Shown: piece after piece, positions 1-8,833 of the stretch
Position numbering within the stretch: the first letter of the stretch is position 1
Layout of the letters: each line of letters begins with the position of its first letter
Source of the DNA: an uncultured Akkermansia sp.
GTDB lineage: Bacteria; Verrucomicrobiota; Verrucomicrobiia; Verrucomicrobiales; Akkermansiaceae
Length of the DNA: 42,033 nucleotides
Assembly (NCBI GenBank): GCA_947601655.1
Contig: CANQGG010000013.1
Span: 1-42,033 of the forward strand
Direction of reading: 5' to 3'
Translations under genes and position numbers: made by a program
The notes under the pieces: model-generated
The model's input: the letters and a program-made list of their open reading frames with translations, nothing else
Database searches by the model: none
What the model was told of the DNA's origin: nothing

Positions 1-699
1 GTCATGATCACCTCGGACAAGTGCTACGAAAACCGCGAGCAGATCTGGGGCTACAAGGAGACGGATCGCATGGGTGGCGAAGACCCCTACTCTGCCTCCA
101 AGGGATGCGCAGAGCTGATGATTCACGCCTACCGGCAATCTTACTTCAACCCGATGCGCTATACGGAACATGGCAAAGCCGTGGCGTCCGTGCGTGCGGG
201 TAATGTCATTGGCGGCGGCGATTGGTCGGATAACCGCATCATCCCGGACTGCATCCGCAGCATTGAGGAGGGCAAGCCGATTCAGGTGCGCAACCCGAAG
301 GCCACGCGCCCGTGGGAGCATGTGCTGGAGCCTCTCTCCGGCTACCTGCGCGTGGGGCAGCGTCTCATGGAAGACCCGGTGAGGTATGCGACCTGCTTCA
401 ACTTTGGTCCGCAGCTCAAGGCGAACAAGACGGTGATGGAGGTGGTGCAGACTCTCGTGGAGTACTACGGCAAGGGGAGTGTGGTGGATGCCAGTGACCC
501 GAACGCTGTGCATGAGAATACGCTGCTGAATCTGGATGTGACCAAGGCATACACGATGCTGCAATGGGAAGCCAGGTGGGGGCTGCAGGAGGCGGTGCAC
601 AAGACGGTGGACTGGTATAAAGCGGCTCTTACTACGGAAGATATGTACGACTTCTGCGTGAAGCAAATCAACGAACATGGAGACCACTTCGCCCGGTAA
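1..699 (+). CDS. rfbG: CDP-glucose 4,6-dehydratase, C-terminal part (5' end outside window)
   Basis: Short-chain dehydrogenase/epimerase-family enzyme that converts CDP-glucose to CDP-4-keto-6-deoxyglucose, the first committed step to CDP-linked deoxysugars of O-antigens and capsules. The visible 232 residues open with VMITSDKCYENRE and then carry the catalytic YxxxK as DPYSASKGCAEL, followed by RAGNVIGGGDW and a C-terminal substrate domain with RPWEHVLEPLSGYL, all typical of RfbG. The nucleotide-binding Rossmann half lies upstream of the window; the frame is open to base 1. The 3' end overlaps the next gene by 23 nt, so the two are co-transcribed. The enzyme family is clear. The final sugar cannot be told because the later CDP-sugar enzymes are not in view. 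Confidence 0.9.
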   Translation, partial: VMITSDKCYENREQIWGYKETDRMGGEDPYSASKGCAELMIHAYRQSYFNPMRYTEHGKAVASVRAGNVIGGGDWSDNRIIPDCIRSIEEGKPIQVRNPKATRPWEHVLEPLSGYLRVGQRLMEDPVRYATCFNFGPQLKANKTVMEVVQTLVEYYGKGSVVDASDPNAVHENTLLNLDVTKAYTMLQWEARWGLQEAVHKTVDWYKAALTTEDMYDFCVKQINEHGDHFAR

Positions 700-2020
700 C
701 CTCGTGCTGGGTGCAGGTATAGCCGGTATCTCGGCGGCCTGGCATCTGCAGCAGAAGGGGCAACAGAGCGTCATTTTGGAAAAGGATGATGACTGGGGCG
801 GTCTGTGCGGCTATTTCGTGATAGATGGCTTCCGTTTCGACCGTTTTGTCCACTTCTCCTTCACGCCGGATGAGAAGATGGCGGCTCTCTTCGAAGAGTC
901 TTCCCCTCTCTATGCGCACCCGCCGGTTTCTTACAACTACTGGCACGGGTACTGGCTGAAGCACCCGGCACAGAACAATCTGGCGCCTCTCCCCATGGAG
1001 GAGAAAGTACGCATCATCGAGGATTTTGTGAACCGCCCGCGCAAGGAACCTGTTGACATTTCCCGCTACGATGAATGGCTGCGCGTGCAGTATGGCAACT
1101 ACTTTGCCGAGCATTTTCCCTTTGCCTATACGCGCAAATACTGGGGGCACGAGGCGAGTGAGCTGGAGACGCGCTGGGTGGGGAATCGTCTGCACGTTTC
1201 CCCACTGGGCGAAGTACTGCGTGGAGCCTTTGCCGAGCAGGAGGAAAATTTCTACTACACCTCTTTCATGAAGTACCCGAAGAAGGGCGGTTTCCGGAGC
1301 ATTCTGGATCGCTGCCGAGAGGGGCTGGATATCCGCTTCCGCAAGAAGGTGGTTGCCATTGACCCACGGAGTCAAACTGTTTGCTTAGAAGATGGCTCGC
1401 GCGTTTTGTACAAGCGCCTCTTTTCTTCCATTCCCCTGCCGGAGATGGTGCGGCTCATCCCGAATTGCTCGGATGAGGTGCAGGAGGCGGCTGCTCAGCT
1501 GACCTGGACCTGCGGTTACCAAATTTCGCTCGGATTCAACCGTCCGGACGTGGCAAAGCATCTGTGGTTTTACATCTACGACGAGGATGTTCTCCCGGCG
1601 CGTGTCTATTCGCCGAATCTGAAATCACCGGATAACGTGCCGGAGGGCTGTTCCTCCCTGCAGGCAGAAGTGTTCTATGCCAATGATGCAGCCATACCTC
1701 CGGCCGCAGAGGTACTTGAGCGTACCGTGGATAAATTGAAGGGCATCTGCGGCTTTTCAGATGCCGATGTCGTCATACGCGATATCCGTTTTGAACCCTA
1801 TGCTAACGTGACCTTCACGCCGTCTATCTACACCGCCCGCAAGCGCATCCTCACCTGGTTGCGCTCCCTCAACATCACCCCTATCGGTCGCTTCGGTCTC
1901 TGGGACTACCTCTGGAGCCATCAAGCCTTCGAGAGTGGGAAAGAGTTGGTTGAGTCTCGGCACAGCAAAACCTATAGGAAAGCATCAGTACCTCAAATCT
2001 TTTCAATTATTAAATCATGA
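677..2020 (+). CDS. FAD-dependent amine oxidase/protoporphyrinogen-oxidase-like oxidoreductase
   Basis: 447-residue flavoprotein. The N-terminus has a dinucleotide-binding fingerprint (LVLGAGIAGISAAWHL, residues about 9-24), an acidic residue at the end of the second strand (ILEKDDDWGG) and a GGLCGYF segment, as in UDP-galactopyranose mutase-like and protoporphyrinogen-oxidase-like proteins often found in O-antigen and capsule loci. No signal peptide is visible, so it should be cytoplasmic. It overlaps rfbG by 23 nt and its stop overlaps the start of the UDP-glucose dehydrogenase (ATGA at 2017-2020), placing it firmly in the polysaccharide operon. A role in modifying a nucleotide sugar or lipid-linked sugar is inferred from context; the substrate is unknown. 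Confidence 0.8.
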   Translation: METTSPGNLVLGAGIAGISAAWHLQQKGQQSVILEKDDDWGGLCGYFVIDGFRFDRFVHFSFTPDEKMAALFEESSPLYAHPPVSYNYWHGYWLKHPAQNNLAPLPMEEKVRIIEDFVNRPRKEPVDISRYDEWLRVQYGNYFAEHFPFAYTRKYWGHEASELETRWVGNRLHVSPLGEVLRGAFAEQEENFYYTSFMKYPKKGGFRSILDRCREGLDIRFRKKVVAIDPRSQTVCLEDGSRVLYKRLFSSIPLPEMVRLIPNCSDEVQEAAAQLTWTCGYQISLGFNRPDVAKHLWFYIYDEDVLPARVYSPNLKSPDNVPEGCSSLQAEVFYANDAAIPPAAEVLERTVDKLKGICGFSDADVVIRDIRFEPYANVTFTPSIYTARKRILTWLRSLNITPIGRFGLWDYLWSHQAFESGKELVESRHSKTYRKASVPQIFSIIKS

Positions 2021-3270
2021 AAATAGCTGTTATTGGGACGGGATATGTGGGGTTGCCTACAGGAGCAGGGCTGGCGAGGCTCGGGCACGATGTTATCTGC
2101 ATCGATTGCGACCACGAGAAAGTGGAGAAGCTGCGTGCTGGGCAGACGACGTTCTTCGAAGAGGGGCTAGAGGAGTTTTTGAAGACTGCAATGAAGTCCG
2201 GGCGGTTGACTTTCACAGATGACATGAGAGAAGGCGTGAGCGGGGCGCAAATCGTGATGGTGGCCGTGGGGACACCCGGGGATTCTGCCACGGGCGAAGT
2301 AAATCTTTCCTACCTGTTCGGAGCGGTGAGGGAAATGGCGCCTTTCTTGCCGGCGGATGCCGTTGTGGCGATCAAGTCCACGGTGCCGGTGGGGACGGGG
2401 GATGAAGTCGAAAAACTCATCCGCAAGAGCAATTCGAGAGCACATGTGGAAGTTATCTCGTTGCCGGAATTTCTGAGAGAAGGCTATTCTGTGCATGACT
2501 TCTTTCACCCCGTGCGCATCGTCGTGGGCACCGAATCAGTAAGAGCGCGAGAACTCATCCGGGAACTCTACGCCAACCTGCCCAACGTACCGAGATTTCT
2601 CTTCGTGGCGCGCCGTTCTTCCGAAGTCATCAAATACGCCTCCAATGCCTTCCTCGCGGTGAAAATCCACTATATCAATGAGATGGCAGACTTCTGCGAA
2701 GCAGCTGGTGCCAACATCCACGAGGTCGCGCAAGGCATGGGGCTGGACTCGCGCATCGGTCCGGCGTTCCTCAAACCCGGTCCGGGCTACGGCGGCTCTT
2801 GCTTTCCGAAGGACACGAAGGCCATCGAGCACATGGCTCGCAAGTTGGGGGTGGAACTCTCGCTCATACGTGCCGCCATCAAGGGAAACAAGAAACGCCG
2901 TGAGGATATGGCGCAGCGCGTCCTGAAGGAAGTGGAAGACATCCCCTTCCCAAAGATAGCCGTCTGGGGGCTGGCGTTCAAGGAAGGGACGGACGACTGT
3001 CGGGAGAGTCCCGCTGTGGAGATTGTGCAGCGACTGGCGAGTCATCACGAGGACGTGTGCGTCTACGACCCGCAGGCGATGACGACGGCACGTCGGATTC
3101 TGGGTGATACAGTCCGATATGCGTCCGATATGTACAGCGCAGCACTTGGAGCCGACGTATTGGTTATTCTCACGGAATGGTCGCAGTTTGACGCGGCGGA
3201 TTGGAGACGAGTGGCAAACGGACTACACTCTCGCCATATTTTAGACTTCCGTTTTTTCAAGAAACGATGA
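2017..3270 (+). CDS. ugd: UDP-glucose 6-dehydrogenase
   Basis: Oxidises UDP-glucose to UDP-glucuronate with two NAD+ in the cytoplasm. The 417-residue protein begins with the NAD-binding signature MKIAVIGTGYVGLPTG, has the central TVPVGTG and EFLREG segments, and the catalytic cysteine in PGPGYGGSCFPKDTKA (Cys262), followed by the C-terminal UDP-binding domain (WGLAFKEGTDDCRESPA). Length is normal for the family. The start overlaps the previous stop by 4 nt (ATGA). The product UDP-GlcA is the natural substrate of the epimerase encoded at 4399, so the two probably give UDP-GalA for the same polymer. A mannose or N-acetyl-sugar dehydrogenase relative is possible but less likely. Confidence 0.92.
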   Translation: MKIAVIGTGYVGLPTGAGLARLGHDVICIDCDHEKVEKLRAGQTTFFEEGLEEFLKTAMKSGRLTFTDDMREGVSGAQIVMVAVGTPGDSATGEVNLSYLFGAVREMAPFLPADAVVAIKSTVPVGTGDEVEKLIRKSNSRAHVEVISLPEFLREGYSVHDFFHPVRIVVGTESVRARELIRELYANLPNVPRFLFVARRSSEVIKYASNAFLAVKIHYINEMADFCEAAGANIHEVAQGMGLDSRIGPAFLKPGPGYGGSCFPKDTKAIEHMARKLGVELSLIRAAIKGNKKRREDMAQRVLKEVEDIPFPKIAVWGLAFKEGTDDCRESPAVEIVQRLASHHEDVCVYDPQAMTTARRILGDTVRYASDMYSAALGADVLVILTEWSQFDAADWRRVANGLHSRHILDFRFFKKR

Positions 3271-3297
3271 TGGAGGAAAATCTACTAGAAGAACACC

Positions 3298-4383
3298 ATG
3301 ATTGACAAGAATTGCGCAGAATACATTCAAGAAATTCTGAATGATATTTATTACCATTCAGTTTATTGGGATGGTACTTATGATTTGCTCCGTGCTAACT
3401 ATAGAATGTTGACTATGTTGACAATGAATCATTTCAAAAAGGAAATGATTGAGCAAGGACTATTCGATGAAAAATTTTATCGGGAAAATTATCCTGATTA
3501 TGAAAAATACGGGTTATCTGCAATTGATCATTATATTGATGTAGGGTGGCAAATGCATTACAATCCGTCTGCAGCATTTAACACGAGACGATACTTAGGA
3601 GGGCATCAGATTTTGCAGATGTGTCCTCTTATTCATTACTTACAGATGGGGCGATATTATGCTTCGTATGCGTTTTATAATGAAAAAACACAAGATGTAC
3701 GAAAAGAACTTCCTCCTGCTAGAAGGTGCGTCTACACATGTTTAGTTGGGTCATACGACACGATTAAAAAACCATCCTACATTCAAGAAGGGTGGGACTA
3801 TATCTGTTTTACGGACGACGTGGAATTGTTGCATGCCGGCAACAGAGATGGTTGGAGTTTCAGACCTCTGGTGCGGGAGGATCTAGATGCGACTCGAATA
3901 AATCGATATCATAAGTTGTTACCTCACATTGTCTTGCCCGATTATGATGAAAGTCTTTATGTTGATTCAAATGTAGATATTATCTCGCCGTTTATTTTTG
4001 ATTTAATCTCTGCTCGGGGAACGATCGGTTTATTATTACCGTATCATTTTATGGAAAAAGATTCTTACATCCATAAGAACTGGATACTAAGTACCAGGAA
4101 ATATGCCATCGAGCCGATTCAAGATTTTACCAACATGATGATAAAATCAGGATTCCCTCATAATTACGGTATGACTGAAAATAATTGCATATTTCGAGTC
4201 CACGCAAATCAAAGATTTCAAAAAATTATGGAGGAATGGTGGAACTGTGTTGTGAAATATTGTGAACGTGATCAATTAAGTCTACCATTTTTGTTATGGA
4301 AAAGCAAGATTGCATTGTTTGATGTATGCTTTGCAAACGCCAGGAGTAATATTAGGCATTTTAGATTGATACATCACAAGTAG
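3298..4383 (+). CDS. DUF616 (TOD1/MUCI70-like) glycosyltransferase
   Basis: 361-residue predicted glycosyltransferase. The N-terminal part (about 50-125) carries the repeat seen in many polysaccharide glycosyltransferases (FDEKFYRENYPDYEKYG then HYIDVGW). The catalytic part begins at about residue 140 with RRCVYTCLVGSYDTIKKP and continues with WDYICFTDD and LYVDSNVDI, typical of the DUF616 family. It is cytoplasmic or peripheral; no membrane segment is seen. This gene opens the AT-rich block: base composition falls sharply after 3285 relative to ugd. The acceptor and donor sugars are not predictable. Family call good, exact role inferred. Confidence 0.8.
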   Translation: MIDKNCAEYIQEILNDIYYHSVYWDGTYDLLRANYRMLTMLTMNHFKKEMIEQGLFDEKFYRENYPDYEKYGLSAIDHYIDVGWQMHYNPSAAFNTRRYLGGHQILQMCPLIHYLQMGRYYASYAFYNEKTQDVRKELPPARRCVYTCLVGSYDTIKKPSYIQEGWDYICFTDDVELLHAGNRDGWSFRPLVREDLDATRINRYHKLLPHIVLPDYDESLYVDSNVDIISPFIFDLISARGTIGLLLPYHFMEKDSYIHKNWILSTRKYAIEPIQDFTNMMIKSGFPHNYGMTENNCIFRVHANQRFQKIMEEWWNCVVKYCERDQLSLPFLLWKSKIALFDVCFANARSNIRHFRLIHHK

Positions 4384-4398
4384 AAGGGACTAATTATA

Positions 4399-5349
4399 AT
4401 GATTTTAATTACAGGAGGTGCCGGTTTTATTGGGTCTTCCCTAGCGGATAAGTTACTCGCGCAGGGGGAAAAAGTTGTTATTTTTGACAACTTTAATGAC
4501 AATTATGATCCAGACATAAAAAAGAGAAATATAAGCAAAGCTCTTTCTTACTCCAATTGTTTATTATGTAGAGGCGACATTGAGAATGTAGCTGATTTAG
4601 ATAAGGCATTTTCGGGAAGAAAGATAGAAATTGTTGTGCATTTGGCAGCGCGCGCTGGAGTAAGACCTTCTTTGAAAAGCCCTGTCAATTACGTGAAGAC
4701 AAATATTCTAGGTACAGTAAACATATTGGAAGCAATGAAAAGCTATGGAGTGAAACGATTGTGCATGGCATCTTCTTCCTCTGTTTACGGTAATTGCAGT
4801 GCCCGAAAATTTTCTGAAAAACTGAAATTAGGACGTCCCATTTCACCTTACGCGGCAACAAAATTATCGGATGAGTTAATGGCCTACACCTATCACCATC
4901 TATACGGCATGTGTATACAAATATTACGTTTTTTCACAGTTTACGGTCCTCGCCAAAGAGAGGATTTAGCTATCAATAAGTTTGTCCGGTTAATTCAAGC
5001 AGGACGTGCGATAGACATGTATGGAGACGGTTCTACGCTGCGTGACTATACATATATTGATGATATCATAGATGGAATTTGCCGAGCAATGAGATACAAA
5101 AAAACGGGATATGAAATTTTTAATTTGGGAGGTGGGGATCCTATTTCATTGAAACAAATGATAGCCACAATCGAGGAGGTTTTGAATCAAGAGGCAATCA
5201 TTCACCAAAAACCCATGCAGCCCGGTGACGTGAATAGGACTATTTCGGATATTTCCAAAGCAAAAAGACTTTTAGGTTATTCTCCTAAAACAACACTTAA
5301 AAAAGGTATTATTAATTTTGTTCAGTGGAAGAAAGAAAATGAAAGATAA
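4399..5349 (+). CDS. UDP-glucuronate 4-epimerase-like NAD-dependent epimerase
   Basis: 316-residue extended SDR. It has the GxxGxxG fingerprint near the N-terminus (ITGGAGFIGSSLADKLL), a Ser/Tyr/Lys triad in SSSVYG and the YAATK motif (SPYAATKLSDELM), and the RFFTVYGPRQREDLAI segment typical of UDP-glucuronate 4-epimerases (GAE/CapI type). It would convert UDP-GlcA made by Ugd to UDP-GalA. An AAGGGA at 4384-4389 sits 9 nt before the ATG, a usable ribosome binding site. The gene is AT-rich like its neighbours. Specificity for UDP-GlcA versus an N-acetylated sugar is inferred from the overall sequence and the nearby ugd. Confidence 0.85.
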   Translation: MILITGGAGFIGSSLADKLLAQGEKVVIFDNFNDNYDPDIKKRNISKALSYSNCLLCRGDIENVADLDKAFSGRKIEIVVHLAARAGVRPSLKSPVNYVKTNILGTVNILEAMKSYGVKRLCMASSSSVYGNCSARKFSEKLKLGRPISPYAATKLSDELMAYTYHHLYGMCIQILRFFTVYGPRQREDLAINKFVRLIQAGRAIDMYGDGSTLRDYTYIDDIIDGICRAMRYKKTGYEIFNLGGGDPISLKQMIATIEEVLNQEAIIHQKPMQPGDVNRTISDISKAKRLLGYSPKTTLKKGIINFVQWKKENER

Positions 5350-7501
5350 AAGGCAATTATCGCCCGTCAATATTGTTTTTGCAGTGTCAGATGAATATCT
5401 ACACTTGCTATCGGTAGCATTGCTTTCGTTAGCGGAAAATGCAAATCGAAATCGAATATATAATGTTTTTATACTTAAAAAAGGTAACGTTTCTTTTTGT
5501 AAAAAACATTTGCAATTTTTGAATCCGTTCCATAATCTAGGAATAGAAATTATTGACATAGAAAAGTATGATTTACCGATACGAAAAAATGAGTTTTATA
5601 CTTATGGATACGTTTCGGAGGAGACTTATTTCCGCTTTTTCTTGCCCAAAATTATTGTAACATGCGATAAAGTCATTTATTGTGATTGTGATGTCCTCTT
5701 CTGCACTGATATTGGCAAATTATATGACACTGATCTACACGGGCACATCATCGGTGCTTCAAAAAATATATCTGCTATTTACAATTACACTTTGAATGGC
5801 AAATTACCCGATAATGTAACTTCTTATCAATTTTATTTTCAAAATGTCCTTAAATTGAAGGAACCAACAAATTATTTTCAAGCGGGTATATCGATTTATG
5901 ATTTGAAAAAAATGCGTGAAACTCAATTTACGGAAAAATGTTTAAAAAAATTAAGTGAAATTAAAAAACCGATTTTTTTTGATCAGGATATATTAAATTC
6001 TATTTACCAAGATGATATCCAATCATTGCCGATGGCTTGGAATCACGTGTGGTACTTCTTCAATTTCGAATTTCTGAAAAAGGGAGTTCCCTTGTCACTT
6101 TATCGAGAATATGAAGAAGCTAGGAAGCAACCTAAAATTATCCATTACGCGGGACCAAAACCCTTCGTGGAACGCCATCGACCATTGTCAGGCATATTTT
6201 GGAAATATGCGCTTAGAACACCGTCTTTTGACTATTTTTTAAAGCAGGCTTACGGTCCACATGAAGAAGAGTTATTGCTTCCCAAGAATATGTTTGAACA
6301 AAGCAAAGTTAGGCCCGCTTTTGGAAGACATCAAATTTCTGTGATGTTTTCGTCATCGAATACTTATGCACCTTACTTGGGTGTTACGATTTCGGCTTTG
6401 ATGAAAAATATGGATCCTAAACGAAATTATGATATTCTCGTTCTGGAAACGGAATTGACGGAACAATGTAAAAAGGAAATAGCAGCAGAAGTTATACCTC
6501 ATGAAAACTGTTGCCTTCGTTTTATAAACCTTAAAAAGGAATTGTCAGTTTATAATGATCTGTTTTACGTATATCCTCCATATTCCCCCGAAACATATTA
6601 TCGTTTATTTGTCGATCGGTTTTGCGAGGGATATGATAAAATAATTTATATTGACTCTGATAGCTTGATTCTTACGGATTTATGTGAATTATATGATCTG
6701 GATCTTGGTGATTTTTGGGTTGCTGCTACTAAAGATTATGTGTTGCAAACGAGGGCAAAAAGGGGAGTAATTGATCGAGGTATTAGCATTCGTTACTATA
6801 CAGACAATATCATTGCATTGGATTATAAAAAATACATTCAATGCGGTGTGATGGTTTTTAATTTGAAGCAACTGAGAGAAGTTAATTTTTCTCAAAAAGC
6901 CGTTCAAATGCTGCAATATCTGCATAATCCGAAATATGTGGATCAAGACGTTATAAATAAGGTTTGCGAAGATCATATTTTATATTTGAGTCCCAAATAT
7001 AATTTTCTGACTTTCTATCAAGATTCTATGAGAGAGCAAGTCGATGAATCTTTTAGAGAGGAAATAAGTAAAGCTAAGAAAGATATGCGCATCTACCATA
7101 TGCCTGGTGGCAAACCTGATAATTTTCCTGATTATGAATTTTCATCACTGTATTTTAAATATGCGCGTGAAACAGTTTTCTACGAAAGATTAATGAGGAA
7201 TGTTGCTTTGTACCCGGCGCATGATGTCGTAGGGCGCATGGCTACTTTACGGAGAGAGATTGAAACGATCCACTTTCCAAAGATCAATAACCGTTTTGAT
7301 ATGCAAGATTACGCGTTGAAGCTGACGTATGTGAGTGAACATAGATTTAAATTTATCGTGAGAATGTTTCGATACAAACTGAAAACTTACTTTAGTTGTT
7401 CCGCTAAAAAACAGAAGTATGTTAAAAAGTATGAGGCAATCAATCAACTGCTAAAAGATGCAAGAAATCAGTGTAAAAAAATGCAAAACCATATAGTATG
7501 A
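5339..7501 (+). CDS. Double-domain GT8 family glycosyltransferase
   Basis: 720 residues holding two complete GT8 (LPS galactosyl/glucosyltransferase-type) domains in tandem. Domain 1 starts at NIVFAVSDEYLHLL and has the metal-binding DxD as DCD (116-118), then FDQDILN and IIHYAGPKPF. Domain 2 starts near ISVMFSSSNTYAPYLG and has DSD (439-441), VDQDVIN and IYHMPGGKPDNF. The tail is basic and helical. The ATG at 5339 is chosen over an in-frame TTG at 5318 because GGAAGAAAG (5327-5335) lies just ahead of it; it overlaps the epimerase stop by 11 nt. Both domains keep their DxD, so both may be active and could add two residues in succession. Confidence 0.88.
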   Translation: MKDKRQLSPVNIVFAVSDEYLHLLSVALLSLAENANRNRIYNVFILKKGNVSFCKKHLQFLNPFHNLGIEIIDIEKYDLPIRKNEFYTYGYVSEETYFRFFLPKIIVTCDKVIYCDCDVLFCTDIGKLYDTDLHGHIIGASKNISAIYNYTLNGKLPDNVTSYQFYFQNVLKLKEPTNYFQAGISIYDLKKMRETQFTEKCLKKLSEIKKPIFFDQDILNSIYQDDIQSLPMAWNHVWYFFNFEFLKKGVPLSLYREYEEARKQPKIIHYAGPKPFVERHRPLSGIFWKYALRTPSFDYFLKQAYGPHEEELLLPKNMFEQSKVRPAFGRHQISVMFSSSNTYAPYLGVTISALMKNMDPKRNYDILVLETELTEQCKKEIAAEVIPHENCCLRFINLKKELSVYNDLFYVYPPYSPETYYRLFVDRFCEGYDKIIYIDSDSLILTDLCELYDLDLGDFWVAATKDYVLQTRAKRGVIDRGISIRYYTDNIIALDYKKYIQCGVMVFNLKQLREVNFSQKAVQMLQYLHNPKYVDQDVINKVCEDHILYLSPKYNFLTFYQDSMREQVDESFREEISKAKKDMRIYHMPGGKPDNFPDYEFSSLYFKYARETVFYERLMRNVALYPAHDVVGRMATLRREIETIHFPKINNRFDMQDYALKLTYVSEHRFKFIVRMFRYKLKTYFSCSAKKQKYVKKYEAINQLLKDARNQCKKMQNHIV

Positions 7502-8646
7502 TAGTACCTATTGTCTTCTCTGTTTCTGATTTTTACGCACCGTATTTTGCTGTTTGTTTGCAGTCTATGCAAGAGTATACCTGCGCAACGGAGCAGTATC
7601 GTTTGATTATTCTGGAAAAAAACGTTGATGAATTTACTAAGACAAATTTAAAATCAATGTTATGTAAAAGTAATATACAGCTTGATTTTTTTGACATGAG
7701 ACCAATTATCGGGAAAAAGCGTTTCCATGCACACGATCATGTATCGGATGAAACTTTTTTCAAATTATTTGTACCGAAATTGTTTCCAGAGTACAAGAAA
7801 ATCATGTTTTGTGATGCGGATATTCTGTTTAAGGACGATCCTTCAAAGTTGTTCCGTATCGATATGGGAATGAAAAAAATTGCTGCTGCTCCTTGCCATT
7901 TATGGCATGGTATTATTCAAAACAATTCAGAGGCGTACGAATACACTATAAATCAGTTAAAAATTAAGAATTTGGATTCTTACTTTCAAGCGGGAGTCCT
8001 CTTGTTTCAACCCCCGTATATTACACAACAGGATATTCAGACTATATTGCATTTGGCTGAAACAAGGGAATTTTTGTGTATGGATCAAGATATTTTAAAT
8101 GCTGTTTTTCAGGAAGATCTTTACTTGTTGAATAGTCGCTGGAATTATGAAACATCACAACCGACTTTTCGTCGAAACAGTATACCATACATGAATGAGA
8201 TTCATAGGAAAAGATGGATACAAGCAGGGAAAAATCCTGCTGTCATTCATTATTCTGGAGAGGAGAAGCCTTGGACATCTTCAATTGAAGGGGAATATGT
8301 GGACCTCTGGTGGCAAACGGCAAAAAGGACGCCTTATTATGAAAGATTGAAGTCCAGGTTCGATTGTACTCAAATTGTCAATCAAAAAATCCAACAATTG
8401 AGAGCCGAATTTGTAAAATACCATTTCCCGAACATCAACGGGCGTTTTGAAAAAAACGAAAGAGAAATAGAATTGGTGTACGTCATTGAGCATTGTATGG
8501 GCTTTAAGCTCGAGAAATGGTGCTATGCGGTGAAGAAGATGCTTAGTTTTGGAAAGAAGCAAAAAAAATATCAACAAAAGTACGATAGGATCAAGAAATT
8601 GTTAAGAGAAGCGGAATCATTGAGAGAAAATCTTCCTAAGGCATAA
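7498..8646 (+). CDS. GT8 family glycosyltransferase
   Basis: 382-residue single-domain GT8 glycosyltransferase, related in layout to each half of the upstream protein: PIVFSVSDFYAPYFAVCLQSM at the start, metal-binding DAD at 106-108, a YFQAGVLLF segment, MDQDILNAVFQ, VIHYSGEEKPW, and a similar basic C-terminal tail. Its ATG overlaps the stop of the tandem GT8 gene (ATGA at 7498-7501), so the two are translationally coupled. A retaining sugar transfer from a nucleotide sugar to the growing lipid-linked glycan on the cytoplasmic side of the membrane is expected from the family. Donor and acceptor are unknown. Confidence 0.88.
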   Translation: MIVPIVFSVSDFYAPYFAVCLQSMQEYTCATEQYRLIILEKNVDEFTKTNLKSMLCKSNIQLDFFDMRPIIGKKRFHAHDHVSDETFFKLFVPKLFPEYKKIMFCDADILFKDDPSKLFRIDMGMKKIAAAPCHLWHGIIQNNSEAYEYTINQLKIKNLDSYFQAGVLLFQPPYITQQDIQTILHLAETREFLCMDQDILNAVFQEDLYLLNSRWNYETSQPTFRRNSIPYMNEIHRKRWIQAGKNPAVIHYSGEEKPWTSSIEGEYVDLWWQTAKRTPYYERLKSRFDCTQIVNQKIQQLRAEFVKYHFPNINGRFEKNEREIELVYVIEHCMGFKLEKWCYAVKKMLSFGKKQKKYQQKYDRIKKLLREAESLRENLPKA

Positions 8647-8833
8647 ATTTTTAAGATCAATCTCAAACTACAGCGAACTTACTTATGAACATTGGTTTAA
8701 TTCACCACGTTACTTCGTTAGGAGAGCAATGCTCGGCAGCGATAGCTTAAGAGATACGAAATTATAGAGAGAAACATTTTGATCTGACACTCGCCAACTC
8801 TGCATAAAAATTTAAATTACTGAATAACTCGTT
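8647..8833. other. AT-rich intergenic spacer
   Basis: 187 nt between the GT8 gene and the AlgJ-like gene. No open frame, tRNA or clear terminator is visible; the sequence is AT-rich like the surrounding genes. It is the largest gap inside the polysaccharide cluster and may hold a promoter for the acylation genes, but I cannot name one with confidence. Confidence 0.4.

Noticed and set aside
668..1375. Long minus-strand open frame opposite the FAD oxidoreductase
   Set aside because: Antisense shadow of a clearly conserved + strand gene, with no family features of its own.
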